From: Lachnospiraceae bacterium
GTDB lineage: Bacteria > Bacillota > Clostridia > Lachnospirales > Lachnospiraceae
Direction of reading: 5' to 3'
Assembly (NCBI GenBank): GCA_900168235.1
Contig: FUZG01000012.1
Coordinates: 1-64,000 of the forward strand
Length of the DNA: 64,000 bases
The notes under the pieces are model-generated. The model did not search any database, had not been told where the DNA came from, and saw only the letters and a list, made by a program, of their open reading frames with translations. Numbering within the stretch: the first letter of the stretch is position 1; each line of letters starts with the position of its first letter. Positions 1 through 8,046 of this stretch are shown one piece after another. Both the position numbers and the translations under genes were made by a program.

Positions 1-249
1 TTCTTTGACGTCATAGACCGCCGATATAACAAAGAAGGTCCGAATACGATGATCTTCACAAGTAATCTTGGACCGGATAAGTGGGGAGAATACTTCAGCG
101 AGGACTCATCGTTATTGTGCTCACTGGACAGAATCTTCGATGTAGCTACAGTATTTATGATCAAAGGTAACAGCTATCGTGGGAAACGTTGTGAAACGAT
201 TTCTCTTTCGGCAGGGGATCCTGTATCGATAGCAAAATCAAAGCCTTAA
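1..249 (+). CDS. istB: IS21-family helper ATPase IstB, C-terminal part
   Basis: This is the C-terminal end of an IstB-like AAA+ ATPase, the target-selection helper that works with the IstA transposase of IS21 elements. The frame is open from the first base, so the N-terminus and Walker motifs lie left of the window. Recognisable blocks are IDRRYNKEGPNT, TSNLGPDKW, LDRIFD and the terminal KGNSYRGKR. The gene is followed by three copies of an 18-bp repeat that fit the multiple terminal repeats of an IS21 end. Family assignment rests on motif recognition and is firm. Whether the element is active cannot be judged from this fragment. Confidence 0.85.
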   Translation, partial: FFDVIDRRYNKEGPNTMIFTSNLGPDKWGEYFSEDSSLLCSLDRIFDVATVFMIKGNSYRGKRCETISLSAGDPVSIAKSKP

Positions 250-272
250 AAGGAAGGAGTCAGCCGCTGCGT

Positions 273-338
273 TGGCGATTTCTGAACGACTGAAATTGGT
301 TATTTCTAAGCGACTATGGGTGGCGATTTCCGCCCGAC
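273..338. repeat. IS21 multiple terminal repeats, three copies at 24-bp period
   Basis: Three 18-bp copies of TGGYKATTTCYRMSCGAC start at 273, 297 and 321, exactly 24 bp apart. Position directly after istB and the regular spacing fit the transposase-binding repeats at the right end of an IS21 element. The element should end a little beyond 338, but the terminal dinucleotide and target duplication were not identified. Confidence 0.75.
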
Positions 339-402
339 TCCAACATCAGCTTGCAATTAGATAAATATAATTGCAGGTCTGACGCTTTTTCATTTTAAAA
401 CA

Positions 403-747
403 TTATGATCGGATGGGAGTATTAGTTTTCTTTAGTTCTTCTATATATTCAAGACCGAAGATTTCAATTTGCTCAAGAACCTTTCTGAACTTCTCTCCCA
501 TGTCGCTTAAGCTGTATTCTACTCGTGGAGGCACTTCGGCATATACCTTACGTGTTATTAGTCGATCATCTTCTAATTGCCGAAGCTGTCGAGTCAGCAT
601 ACTCCTTGTTATATCGGGGATGTTCCTTTCTAATTCATTGAAACGTTGTGTTCCAGTGCTTAATTGAAATAGGATAACGATAGCCCATTTGCCCTGAAGT
701 ACGCGTTGGGTAGTTGCGAACGGGCAAGATCCATAAACACTTTTCAT
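403..747 (-). CDS. HxlR-family winged-helix regulator
   Basis: A 114-residue HxlR-type transcriptional regulator. The family signature CPFATTQRVLQGKW sits at the N-terminus, followed by FNELERNIPDITRSMLTRQLRQLE for the winged helix and a C-terminal dimerisation helix. Cys8 is in the position used for redox sensing in some HxlR proteins such as HypR; whether it is used here is unknown. The start at 747 is chosen because an AAGGAG ribosome site lies 7 nt upstream; a longer frame to 780 lacks one. It is divergent from the cupin gene at 888, which it may control, as HxlR genes often regulate the facing gene. Confidence 0.85.
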   Translation of the reverse strand: MKSVYGSCPFATTQRVLQGKWAIVILFQLSTGTQRFNELERNIPDITRSMLTRQLRQLEDDRLITRKVYAEVPPRVEYSLSDMGEKFRKVLEQIEIFGLEYIEELKKTNTPIRS

Positions 748-887
748 TTTTTTCTCCTTTATTTTCCACAATAGTATCAAAAATGAGACTATGTATTATA
801 AATGTTCGTACTTGTGAAAATGAGTCCAATGTTTAAAATGATGATATAGCAAATGAAAACAAATTGCAAACAAATGGAGGAAAAATA

Positions 888-1241
888 ATGTCAAATTATA
901 GCAAAGTAAGTGTAGTAGAAAACCCAAGAACAGAGCTTCATGATCAGCTTGGTCTTACAGGCGCAGAGGTGAGTATCAATCATCTTCCGGCAGGTGCAAG
1001 TGTTCCGTTTGTACATGCTCACAAGAATAATGAGGAAATCTATATCATTTTGTCAGGAAAAGGAAAGGCTGTGATTGATGGTGATGAAATTGTTCTGGCA
1101 AAAGGCGATGTTATCAGGGTTTCACCGGAAGGAAAGAGACAATTATTTGCGGCTGAGGATTCGGAAATCAGTTATGCTTGTATCCAGGTAAAAGCTGGTT
1201 CTATTGAAGGTTATACTGCAGATGATGCGATTATGTGCTGA
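888..1241 (+). CDS. Small cupin-domain protein
   Basis: A 117-residue single-domain cupin. The first cupin motif is visible as HAHKNNEEIYIILSGKG (two His and a Glu as likely metal ligands), followed by a conserved Gly and the DVIRVSPEGKR strand. A GGAGG site lies just upstream of the ATG at 888, so this start is preferred over 864. No substrate can be deduced. Divergent pairing with the HxlR regulator at 403-747 suggests a small regulated unit that responds to a reactive or xenobiotic compound, but that is inference only. Confidence 0.8.
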   Translation: MSNYSKVSVVENPRTELHDQLGLTGAEVSINHLPAGASVPFVHAHKNNEEIYIILSGKGKAVIDGDEIVLAKGDVIRVSPEGKRQLFAAEDSEISYACIQVKAGSIEGYTADDAIMC

Positions 1242-1367
1242 TAAAACAAAAAGTATATAAAATAAAGTCAGGGTTTTATTACAGCATATTGGAAAGAGGT
1301 TCCATTCATAAAAATCTTCAAGATAAGAGTTCTATTATTTCCACTAATCGGTTTACATAATTGTACT

Positions 1368-1411
1368 TGTAGAGGTCGTGTAGAGGAAATGTAGAGGCTG
1401 TGTAGATGGAA
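1368..1411. repeat. 11-bp-phased direct repeats TGTAGAG-N4, four units
   Basis: Units start at 1368, 1379, 1390 and 1401: TGTAGAG three times and TGTAGAT once, each followed by 4 variable bases. The 11-bp period places all heptamers on one face of the helix. The last unit begins exactly 39 nt before the ATGGACAA at 1440, the same geometry as the array at 8112-8166. Probably a regulator-binding array; the regulator is unknown. Confidence 0.6.
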
Positions 1412-1439
1412 AGTTCTTTTTAACTCTGTTATTATTATC

Positions 1440-1500
1440 ATGGACAAGCAAGACGCAAGACACAATAACGGTGTTGAGCAACTTGCTTGTTTTTCTTTTG
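1440..1500 (+). ncRNA. Candidate short hairpin transcript or 34-residue peptide gene
   Basis: A TGTTAT box at 1427-1432 lies 13 nt before ATGGACAA at 1440. The segment then forms a stem (ACAAGCAAG 1444-1452 with CTTGCTTGT 1482-1490) followed directly by TTTTCTTTTG, as in an intrinsic terminator. The same stretch is also an open frame starting MDKQDARHNNG and containing FSFAEE. The locus at 8195 has the same start, a different stem, and the same TTTTCTTTTGCA end. There is no Shine-Dalgarno sequence, so a small RNA is slightly favoured over a peptide. Confidence 0.4.
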
Positions 1501-1530
1501 CAGAAGAATTAAATATGGACATTATGGAGA

Positions 1531-1576
1531 GCGTCAGCTCGTGATTTAAGTTCACGGGTCTGGCGCTTTCTTTTTG
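1531..1576 (+). terminator. Hairpin terminator before the DUF5688 gene
   Basis: GCGTCAGCTCGTGA (1531-1544) pairs with the stretch ending TCTGGCGC at 1566, with one bulge, and is followed by TTTCTTTTT. It ends transcription from the 1440 unit or attenuates entry into the gene at 1636. Confidence 0.6.
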
Positions 1577-1635
1577 CCCAAAATTCGGATGACGATCCGG
1601 AGTAGCCAACAAATGAGCACAAAGGAGAAGAGTCT

Positions 1636-2028
1636 ATGATTTATGAAGAATTCAAAGGGAACTTTAAGGATGACATCAAGGAAGCACTTTCAGACAAGGG
1701 ATTTGATGTAACTATCAAGGAGAACAGGACAGAGAAGCTGAATGAGTCTTTTGATTCGATCAGCGTCACACCAGAGGGAAGCCGTATCGGAGTGAACCTG
1801 AATATGGAATCAGCATATAAGGCGTATGAGAACGGAACTCCTTACGAAGATGTTGTTACAAAAGCTGCTGAGTCTGTCGCATCAAACCTTGAGAATGTGC
1901 CGGATTTCGATATTGAATCTCTTACAGACTATAGCATCATGAAGGAAAACATAGTTACAGGAGAACGGCTAAAAGAAAATCCATTTATTGAATTACACGA
2001 TATTTTAGATGGAAAGATGGAGAAATAA
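1636..2028 (+). CDS. DUF5688-family protein, shortened
   Basis: A 130-residue protein resembling the N-terminal part of DUF5688 proteins, which are common in Lachnospiraceae and usually much longer. It starts MIYEEFKGNFKDDIKEAL and has the helical block YKAYENGTPYEDVVTKAAE. An AAAGGAG site precedes the ATG. The frame stops after DILDGKMEK and nothing resembling the missing C-terminal part follows before the promoter at 2090, so it appears truncated, probably by insertion of the radical SAM cassette downstream. Function of the family is unknown to me. Confidence 0.6.
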   Translation: MIYEEFKGNFKDDIKEALSDKGFDVTIKENRTEKLNESFDSISVTPEGSRIGVNLNMESAYKAYENGTPYEDVVTKAAESVASNLENVPDFDIESLTDYSIMKENIVTGERLKENPFIELHDILDGKMEK

Positions 2029-2089
2029 AAAAATTCAAATTTGTCGGGATGGGCATAGCCTTTTATATTGGAAGTTATGATATGTGTGC

Positions 2090-2138
2090 TTGACAAAAAT
2101 ACTCCTATATCGTAGTATAATGCTACGATATAGGAGTA
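2090..2138 (+). promoter_or_regulatory. Promoter with a perfect 16-bp inverted repeat around the -10 box
   Basis: TTGACA at 2090-2095 and TATAAT at 2116-2121 are separated by 20 bp. TACTCCTATATCGTAG (2100-2115) and its exact reverse complement (2123-2138) flank the TATAAT, which forms most of the 7-base loop. The right arm also contains the AGGAG ribosome site of the MarR gene at 2146. A dimeric regulator, most simply the MarR protein itself, would cover the spacer, the -10 box and the transcription start. Confidence 0.8.
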
Positions 2139-2145
2139 TTAAATT

Positions 2146-2583
2146 ATGAAGACAAATGGTGGATTTCTTGTTACAAAAATAAAACAGCTGGGTGATCGTA
2201 TATTTGAAAGGATACTGGCAGAAAAAAACATTGATGCATTTAACGGAGCTCAGGGAAGGATTCTTTATGTCTTATGGCAGGAAGATGGTGTTCCTATTAA
2301 AATTATTTCCGAGAAAAGCGGACTTGCAATTACTTCACTTACAACCATGCTTGAGCGGATGGAAAAAAACGGACTGATAAGCCGCAAAACTGATGAAGCT
2401 GATAAGAGAAAAACTCTTCTGTTCCTCACAGATAAAGCCAAAGAACTTAAAGAAGCTTATGACTCCGTATCAAATGAGATGGGGAATATTTATTATCGTG
2501 ATTTTACGGATAAAGAGATTCTTCAGTTTGAAGAGTATCTTAACCGCATCAGGGTAAACCTTGAGGAATGGAGTGACAAATGA
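2146..2583 (+). CDS. MarR-family regulator of the radical SAM mobile pair
   Basis: A 145-residue MarR winged-helix regulator. The recognition region runs IKIISEKSGLAITSLTTMLERME, followed by the wing RKTDEADKRKTLLFLTDKAKE. AGGAG lies 9 nt upstream of the ATG, inside the operator palindrome. Its stop overlaps the start of the first radical SAM gene (ATGA at 2580-2583), so the three genes form one translationally coupled operon. This matches the MarR regulator annotated with radical SAM mobile pair systems. Autoregulation through the 2100-2138 palindrome is inferred from position and symmetry. Confidence 0.85.
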   Translation: MKTNGGFLVTKIKQLGDRIFERILAEKNIDAFNGAQGRILYVLWQEDGVPIKIISEKSGLAITSLTTMLERMEKNGLISRKTDEADKRKTLLFLTDKAKELKEAYDSVSNEMGNIYYRDFTDKEILQFEEYLNRIRVNLEEWSDK

Positions 2584-3278
2584 GTATCTGTATTAAAGAT
2601 CAGATTCAGAACATGAATCTTGTTATAGGGTGCACTGTTGGATGTCCGTACTGCTATGCCAGAAACAATACGAGGCGTTATCACATCATAGATGATTTTG
2701 AAAAGCCACAGTTTTTTCAAGGAAAGCTTCGTATGATGGAAAAGAAAAAGCCGCAGAATTTTCTGCTGACCGGCATGAGCGATCTCTCGGGCTGGCATGA
2801 GGAATGGAGAGAGGAAGTCTTTAAAAAGATAGCAGTGAATCCTCAGCATCAGTTTCTTTTTCTTACCAAACGACCGGATCTTCTGTCTTTTGAAACAGAT
2901 CTTGATAATGCATGGTTTGGCGTTACAGTTACGAGAAAGTCTGAGTTATGGCGTATTGATGCACTGCGGAGCAATGTGAAGGCAAAAAAATATCATGTTA
3001 CCTTTGAGCCTTTGTTCGATGATCCGGGTAAGGTTGATCTTACAGACATTGACTGGATTGTGGTGGGAACCATGACAGGTGCAAAGAGCAGGACTGTTAA
3101 AACAGATCCCGGGTGGGCTTATTCATTGACAGAACAGGCTCATGAACTGAACATTCCTGTATTCTGGAAAGAAGATCTTGTTCCGATTATGGGAGAAGAA
3201 ATGATACAGGAAATGCCGGATGCTTTTAACAAAGTGCTGGAGGAACAGAGAATATGGAACAACCAGAAATCAAAGTAA
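2580..3278 (+). CDS. Radical SAM mobile pair protein A
   Basis: A 232-residue protein with the radical SAM iron-sulfur motif C18-x3-C22-x2-C25 (GCTVGCPYCYAR). The rest is short for the superfamily and includes FLFLTKRPDLL, WFGVTVTRKSE and HVTFEPLFDDPG, which resemble DUF5131 and spore photoproduct lyase-like proteins. It overlaps both neighbours: 4 nt with marR upstream and 25 nt with protein B downstream. It corresponds to component A of the widely transferred but functionally uncharacterised radical SAM mobile pair. A role in repair or modification of DNA, or of another ligand, is speculative. Confidence 0.85.
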   Translation: MSICIKDQIQNMNLVIGCTVGCPYCYARNNTRRYHIIDDFEKPQFFQGKLRMMEKKKPQNFLLTGMSDLSGWHEEWREEVFKKIAVNPQHQFLFLTKRPDLLSFETDLDNAWFGVTVTRKSELWRIDALRSNVKAKKYHVTFEPLFDDPGKVDLTDIDWIVVGTMTGAKSRTVKTDPGWAYSLTEQAHELNIPVFWKEDLVPIMGEEMIQEMPDAFNKVLEEQRIWNNQKSK

Positions 3279-4177
3279 ATCATATAGAAACAAAAAGTGT
3301 AATGACAAAATCGAATACTCCTATTGGAGGATATTCGGTGAATCCCTATGTGGGGTGTCCCCATGCCTGTAAATACTGCTACGCATCTTTTATGAAACGC
3401 TTTACAGGGCATACGGAGGAATGGGGAACCTTCATGGATGTGAAAGACTGGCCTGAAATAAAGAATCCAAAGAAGTATGCCGGCCAGAAGGTGATCATTG
3501 GAACAGTTACGGATGGTTATAATCCGCTAGAGGAAACATATAAAAATACAAGAAGACTTCTGGAAGAACTAAAGGACAGTGGTGCGGACATACTTATCTG
3601 CACAAAGTCAGACCTTGTACTAAGAGATCTGGATCTGCTAAAAGAGATCAATGAAAATAGCAGACTTACAGTATCATGGTCAATCAATACTCTCGATGAA
3701 GAGTTTAAAGATGATATGGATGCGGCAGTAAGCATAGAAAGAAGGCTTGCTGCAATGAAAGAGGTATATGCGGCAGGCATTCGTACAATTTGCTTCATTT
3801 CACCCGTGTTCCCGGGGATTACGGATATAGAAGCAATCATAGACAGGACAAAAGATCAGTGTGACCTTGTATGGCTTGAGAATCTGAATCTTCGCGGAGG
3901 TTTTAAGGCAGATATCATGAAATACATTTCCGATAAACATCCAGATCTGGTGCCACTGTATGACGAAATCTATAATAAAAAGAACCGCAGCTATTTTGAA
4001 GCGCTGGAAAAGAAAGCAGAAGAGCTGGCTAAAAAGTATGATTGCAGGTTTGTTGATAATGAAACTCCGTATGAGAGAGTAGAGAAAGGACATCCAACAA
4101 TCGTAGATTACTTTTACCACGAAGAAGTAAGAGGAACTGCGAATAGTGGAAAGAGAAATGTAATACATAATCCTTGA
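3254..4177 (+). CDS. Radical SAM mobile pair protein B
   Basis: A 307-residue radical SAM protein with the motif C35-x3-C39-x2-C42 (VGCPHACKYCYA), followed by conserved blocks VIIGTVTDGYNPLE, ILICTKSDLVLRD and SWSINTLDEE typical of the SplB/Rv2578c-like branch. The start lies inside the gene for protein A, which indicates translational coupling. Substrate and reaction are unknown for the family. The downstream region (4178-4252) carries no further cassette gene, so the unit consists of marR, A and B. Confidence 0.85.
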   Translation: MEQPEIKVNHIETKSVMTKSNTPIGGYSVNPYVGCPHACKYCYASFMKRFTGHTEEWGTFMDVKDWPEIKNPKKYAGQKVIIGTVTDGYNPLEETYKNTRRLLEELKDSGADILICTKSDLVLRDLDLLKEINENSRLTVSWSINTLDEEFKDDMDAAVSIERRLAAMKEVYAAGIRTICFISPVFPGITDIEAIIDRTKDQCDLVWLENLNLRGGFKADIMKYISDKHPDLVPLYDEIYNKKNRSYFEALEKKAEELAKKYDCRFVDNETPYERVEKGHPTIVDYFYHEEVRGTANSGKRNVIHNP

Positions 4178-4252
4178 TGGAAGAATAAACCGGAAGTTAA
4201 TCGCACAAATTCAAGTTTATATGGAGAAACAGAGGGGATGTATGGGGCTTGA

Positions 4253-4534
4253 TCAATCAAACCCCAGCTTCCATTGAGACCTATCTACAAAGTAGTATAG
4301 CCGCACGAATTTCTTATATCCCAGCACATCTATCTTGCATTCATAGATGTTGGTCCCGCGTGAGACGTAGAGGCAGTCTTTGGTCGTGTAAGCTCCGTCT
4401 ACTTCATTTAGTTTATATCCTTTTATTGTGAATCGCTGATAGGCTCCGTCTTCATCGAGAATCTGAAATCTCAGAGGAATGATGGAACCATCGGATTTGT
4501 GTTCGCATATTACATCAACTTTATTTATAACCAT
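4253..4534 (-). CDS. Small conserved hypothetical protein
   Basis: A 93-residue protein of unknown function. It reads as a compact beta-rich domain: IPLRFQILDEDGAYQRFTIK, LYVSRGTNIYECKI, then KKFVRLYYFVDRSQWKL. I recognise this layout from unnamed small Firmicute proteins but cannot assign a role. No clear ribosome site precedes the ATG at 4534. It stands alone, convergent with the radical SAM operon. Confidence 0.55.
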   Translation of the reverse strand: MVINKVDVICEHKSDGSIIPLRFQILDEDGAYQRFTIKGYKLNEVDGAYTTKDCLYVSRGTNIYECKIDVLGYKKFVRLYYFVDRSQWKLGFD

Positions 4535-4949
4535 TAGATATTATTGAAAATATAAGTTTTTTCAGAGTCAATAGATAGAATGTAGGGTTTAATAATTAAA
4601 ATTTATGATAATGTTTAAAATTTTTTTATAAAAGCTGAGGGCAATTATACCGATAAATATTAAAACGAACATATTAATGAGGCAATGTTGTTTTTTAAAA
4701 TTTATAGCAAGATGATCAAGGGCATTACCGAAAAATCGGTATGCCCCTTTGTTTATCTGTAGATAGGAATACAAAAAGATTATTCAAGTAGGCAACTGTT
4801 TGAAAGAATTTCTTAAAATACGAGAAATATCTTTTGATATTATAGGGCGGTCAATGCTCATTTTATTTTGAAATCCAGGTTAATCAGGATTTTGTTAAAT
4901 AAAAGGAGTGTCGGATAGATACTATTACTATTTGTAAGGATGATAATAG
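4535..4949. other. Intergenic stretch without a recognisable gene
   Basis: Very AT-rich. It contains one hairpin: GGGCATTACCGA at 4720-4731 pairs with TCGGTATGCCC ending at 4746, with one bulged base and a weak T stretch after it. No protein-coding signal is convincing here. A promoter for the zinc-ribbon gene at 4950 presumably lies in the last 100 bp, but I see no clear boxes. Confidence 0.5.
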
Positions 4950-5276
4950 ATGTATTGCTATAAATGTGGTTTTTACGTTGGTGAAGTTGTTAATTTCTGT
5001 GCTAGATGTGGAACATCATTAAAAGGTCTTAATACTGTAAAAAATAATATTAGTGATTCACTAGAAAATCATATAGATACACAGGAAAATGCTTGGGATA
5101 TTATGGACTTGGAAATTGATGAAATCAACTTACAAACGGAAGAACAAATAAATGATATATTTAATGCTTCAGAATCGTTAATAGTAAAAGCGGTTTTAGA
5201 TGACAGTATAGATAAAGTACTCGCAATAAAGGATGACTCAATATCAGAGTATGGATTATGTAGTGTGTACGGATAA
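4950..5276 (+). CDS. Zinc-ribbon protein
   Basis: A 108-residue protein with an N-terminal zinc ribbon, CYKCGFYVGEVVNFCARCG (two CxxC knuckles), followed by an acidic region without clear features. An AAGGA site precedes the ATG. It starts a run of small genes (4950-7258) that are unusually AT-rich and read as a unit of membrane or envelope proteins. Zinc ribbons of this kind commonly head such membrane proteins. Specific function unknown. Confidence 0.6.
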   Translation: MYCYKCGFYVGEVVNFCARCGTSLKGLNTVKNNISDSLENHIDTQENAWDIMDLEIDEINLQTEEQINDIFNASESLIVKAVLDDSIDKVLAIKDDSISEYGLCSVYG

Positions 5277-5300
5277 TATTAATGAGAAAGGTTATCAATA

Positions 5301-6121
5301 ATGGATGAATTTATTTTATGCATAAAGAAATTCATAAATAGTATAAAAGAATGCCTAATAAAAACACCCATAAACAGCTCGCACGATGATAATTCAGATG
5401 ATGTTTCAAAAATAATGAATGAACTGGAGAAGATTGATGAAGATATAGAAATTGAATTCAGTCAAATCGGACATATATATATTAATCATGTAATTTCTAC
5501 TAAGAATTTTGGTGGTATCGATGTTCAAAAAAATTTAAGAAGAATAGGTGCTGGTCAGAAAAAAAAAAAGAATTAGAAAAAATCCTTTCAGAAAAAAAGG
5601 AAAAGTATTATGAGAGTAAGGAATTTATACAATCCTCTGATAATTCCTGCAAAAACTCTTATGAAAGTACGAAATATAAGGAAAAAAATAAAGATTCTCA
5701 AGAATTGAGAAACAATGCGGAGAAGAAATCTTTAGAAACTGAGATAATAAAAAGACAAATTAATTCTAAGAAGCAACTGCTAAATATTCATAGGTTTCTT
5801 TTGATTGTCGGAATGATAGGAATAATAACAAATTTGCTTATTCTATCATATCGGATAGTTATATATGGAAGTCGGGTTAGTAGTTTAGAACCTGAAGATA
5901 CGTATATTTTTTATGGAGGCTTCAATGATTATGCTGATGCTCAAACTAAGATTAATAATTGGATAGAGAGTGTAGAAATAGAAAAATATCAGTCTGCAAA
6001 CAGAGGAACTATATCATGGCTGCTGCTTTTTGTCATTTTACTGTCATATAGTGCTATTTATATTTCGATATTAAAGAAATCGATAAGAATACTGACAAAA
6101 AAATATCAAATGCTTTCCTGA
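5301..6121 (+). pseudogene. Two-TM coiled-coil protein interrupted by a frame change at an A11 run
   Basis: The first frame starts at 5301 and ends at 5576, just after 11 consecutive A residues at 5559-5569. The -1 frame is open through the same point (LEKILSEKKEKYYESKEF) and continues without a stop to 6121. Joined, the product would be about 273 residues: an acidic N-terminus, a charged coiled-coil region, and two membrane segments (FLLIVGMIGIITNLLIL and SWLLLFVILLSYSAIY) near the C-terminus. One extra A would restore a single frame. This may be a true frameshift, slippage during transcription, a phase-variable tract, or a sequencing error. No family recognised. Confidence 0.55.
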
Positions 6122-6150
6122 CAGTAATACTTCCAGCGAGGAATTATAAT

Positions 6151-7038
6151 ATGTATAAGAAATTATTTGCTTTTTTATCTGTATTGCTTTTGATCAGTGT
6201 TATGATATTTTTTACTATAATCGTCATAGATATAAAAAGAGATACAAAAAAAGATATAAACAGAGATAAAGCCGAAATACAATCGGAGCAACAATATGCA
6301 CATTCGAATCAAATAGAGAGTATTGATTTTCAGACTGCTGAGTATATTCCATGTAATATCGACGAAGTATTAGAGTATTTCCATAACGAAGGATATAGTG
6401 CTGGAATGGAAAAATATCAATATCTAAATGTGACTGGGAGGGTAAGGAATTGTTATGCTACTGGCTCTGATGAGATAGGATACGAAATTAGAATTGAACT
6501 TGCACGACCATCTGAAAAAAGAACTCGAGGGCCTGATTCCTTAAGGACAGGTCCAGAAGTAATTGTATGTACATTGAATAATTCTTTTGATAAAGAATTG
6601 GCAGCACAGGTTCGGGAAATAAATCGTAATGACATCATAACTGTTAAAGGTGAGATACTCTATCCTGACAAACAAGCAATAATTCTTAATACATCTATAC
6701 TTATGATTTTGAAATCCGTAGGTAAATCTGTTATTGATAATCAAGAAATTCGGACTTTCAACTCGAGAGTTGATAATGGTCTTGCTAGTGACTATCTAAA
6801 TTTGACAGAGGAAGAACAAAAAGAGTATATAGCGTTATATACAGGTTGTGATAAAGACAATCTATATATCTACGAATACAAAGAAATAGATGGCGGGTCT
6901 GCTGCATTGTATGCATATATAGATAATAATGGTGATCAAGCTGACTTTTTATTAGCTTTGAAGAGGGATGGAACTGTCAAATGCAAGTATCCGGATGGAG
7001 TTTCTAAAGATGCAAAGGGTATTCTGATTGAACAATAG
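6151..7038 (+). CDS. Membrane-anchored protein with an OB-fold (tRNA_anti-like) region
   Basis: A 295-residue protein with one N-terminal membrane segment (residues about 4-28) and the remainder predicted outside. The central region YLNVTGRVRNCYATG, followed by EVIVCTLNNSFDKELAAQV and DIITVKGEI, has the strand pattern of the tRNA_anti-like OB fold seen in surface proteins of Firmicutes. A C-terminal segment, LTEEEQKEYIALYTGCDKD, leads to a second beta-rich part. It lies 29 bp after the split two-TM gene and is probably cotranscribed. Function unknown. Confidence 0.6.
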   Translation: MYKKLFAFLSVLLLISVMIFFTIIVIDIKRDTKKDINRDKAEIQSEQQYAHSNQIESIDFQTAEYIPCNIDEVLEYFHNEGYSAGMEKYQYLNVTGRVRNCYATGSDEIGYEIRIELARPSEKRTRGPDSLRTGPEVIVCTLNNSFDKELAAQVREINRNDIITVKGEILYPDKQAIILNTSILMILKSVGKSVIDNQEIRTFNSRVDNGLASDYLNLTEEEQKEYIALYTGCDKDNLYIYEYKEIDGGSAALYAYIDNNGDQADFLLALKRDGTVKCKYPDGVSKDAKGILIEQ

Positions 7039-7075
7039 CTCGGGAAATAATATCAAATTATGAAAGGAAAAGGAT

Positions 7076-7258
7076 ATGATTACGAAAATTATACGCATTG
7101 TCGGAACTGTTTTAATGATTTTTGGTTTGATAGGCATAGTAGGAAATACTATAGGGCTTTTATCAAGTGGGTTTCATGGTGGATATGGTGGGACTTTGAT
7201 ACTGTGCATTATTATTTTTATCGTTGGTACTGTTGTCAGAAAGAAAGCTAAAAAATAA
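7076..7258 (+). CDS. Small two-TM membrane protein
   Basis: A 60-residue hydrophobic protein with two membrane segments (IIRIVGTVLMIFGLIGIVG and TLILCIIIFIVGTVV) joined by a Gly-rich turn and ending in a basic tail. AAAGGA lies 7 nt before the ATG at 7076, which favours this frame over the overlapping one at 7060. It is the last gene of the 4950-7258 run and is followed by the terminator at 7382. Function unknown. Confidence 0.55.
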   Translation: MITKIIRIVGTVLMIFGLIGIVGNTIGLLSSGFHGGYGGTLILCIIIFIVGTVVRKKAKK

Positions 7259-7381
7259 AAATGTAATTTGAGTTTTTCTTATATATAAATTTTTATAATT
7301 TTTCTAAGAGGTTCTTGTTTTTGGGTTTTCACTAAGACTCTAGTTCGAAACCCCACCCCCTTCTTACATGAGACAATAAAG

Positions 7382-7427
7382 ACCGTCATACCGGTTACTT
7401 AGAGTAGCTGGTATGGCGGTTTTTTTG
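7382..7427 (+). terminator. Rho-independent terminator
   Basis: ACCGTCATACCGG (7382-7394) pairs with CTGGTATGGCGGT (7408-7420), with G-U pairs, followed by seven T. It closes the 4950-7258 gene run. The rest of 7259-7603 carries no gene I can support. Confidence 0.85.
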
Positions 7428-7603
7428 TGCCATTTTCTATGGCGATAGAACATGGTATATGAACCGACCCAGACAAGTCGTTAAACTGTCTTATTTTTGT
7501 GCCCGGAATTATAAAGGAGCCGGGATAATCATTAACAATTCTTATGAAAGGAGAATATGTAATTATTTCACATTAACCTTGTGCTATATCAGCACACTAT
7601 TAA

Positions 7604-7933
7604 GAAAAGGAAATCAAGGCTGCAACAGAGGCAATCCTTGGTGATGGATATGAGTTAGCAGAATTGTTGTCTATTGGGGATAGGACAAGTATTTCATTAT
7701 ATGAAAGAAATAAAAGATCTATATATGGAGAGACAGCGGTAGATATTGCAAAATTGCTCAATAGCAGCATAAATTTTATATTAGAGGGCGAGGAACCAGT
7801 AGATCCACTGTTGGAAAAATTAATTCAGCTATGGAAATCTGTAGAATCAGAAGATGTTAAGAATATGATTCTTGCACAGGTAGAAAAGGCTGTGGAACTG
7901 GATCAGAAAATGAGAAAAGAGAAGAGTATCTAG
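7604..7933 (+). pseudogene. XRE-type regulator lacking its first helices
   Basis: The frame opens after a stop at 7601 and reads LAELLSIGDRTSISLYERN, which matches the second half of an XRE helix-turn-helix. The protein then continues SIYGETAVDIAKLLNSSINFILEG, the usual end of this domain, plus a short C-terminal helix. The first helices and a proper start codon are missing; a TTG at 7664 could serve as a start but would cut the domain. It is read as a broken mobile-element repressor. Confidence 0.5.
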
Positions 7934-8046
7934 AAAAAGAGCTAAAGAATGCGCTTCCAAGGGTGCAGTGCCTGGAGCTAATACCAGAGCATATGACAGG
8001 GAAGCTGGTTAATGAATCATAGGAAGATAAATCTGAATATTGTTCA

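Noticed and set aside
1368-1411. CRISPR-like direct repeats
   Set aside because: Units are only 11 bp with 4-bp spacers and no cas genes are present; not a CRISPR array.
1268-1612. A 114-codon reverse-strand frame
   Set aside because: It crosses the 11-bp array, a hairpin and a terminator, has no ribosome site and an unnatural composition.
4589-4774. Small hydrophobic reverse-strand frame
   Set aside because: AT-rich chance frame that includes the hairpin at 4720; no ribosome site.
7335-7360. GTTCGAAAC sequence resembling a tRNA T-arm
   Set aside because: The flanking bases do not form the 5-bp T-stem and no acceptor, D or anticodon arms can be built around it.
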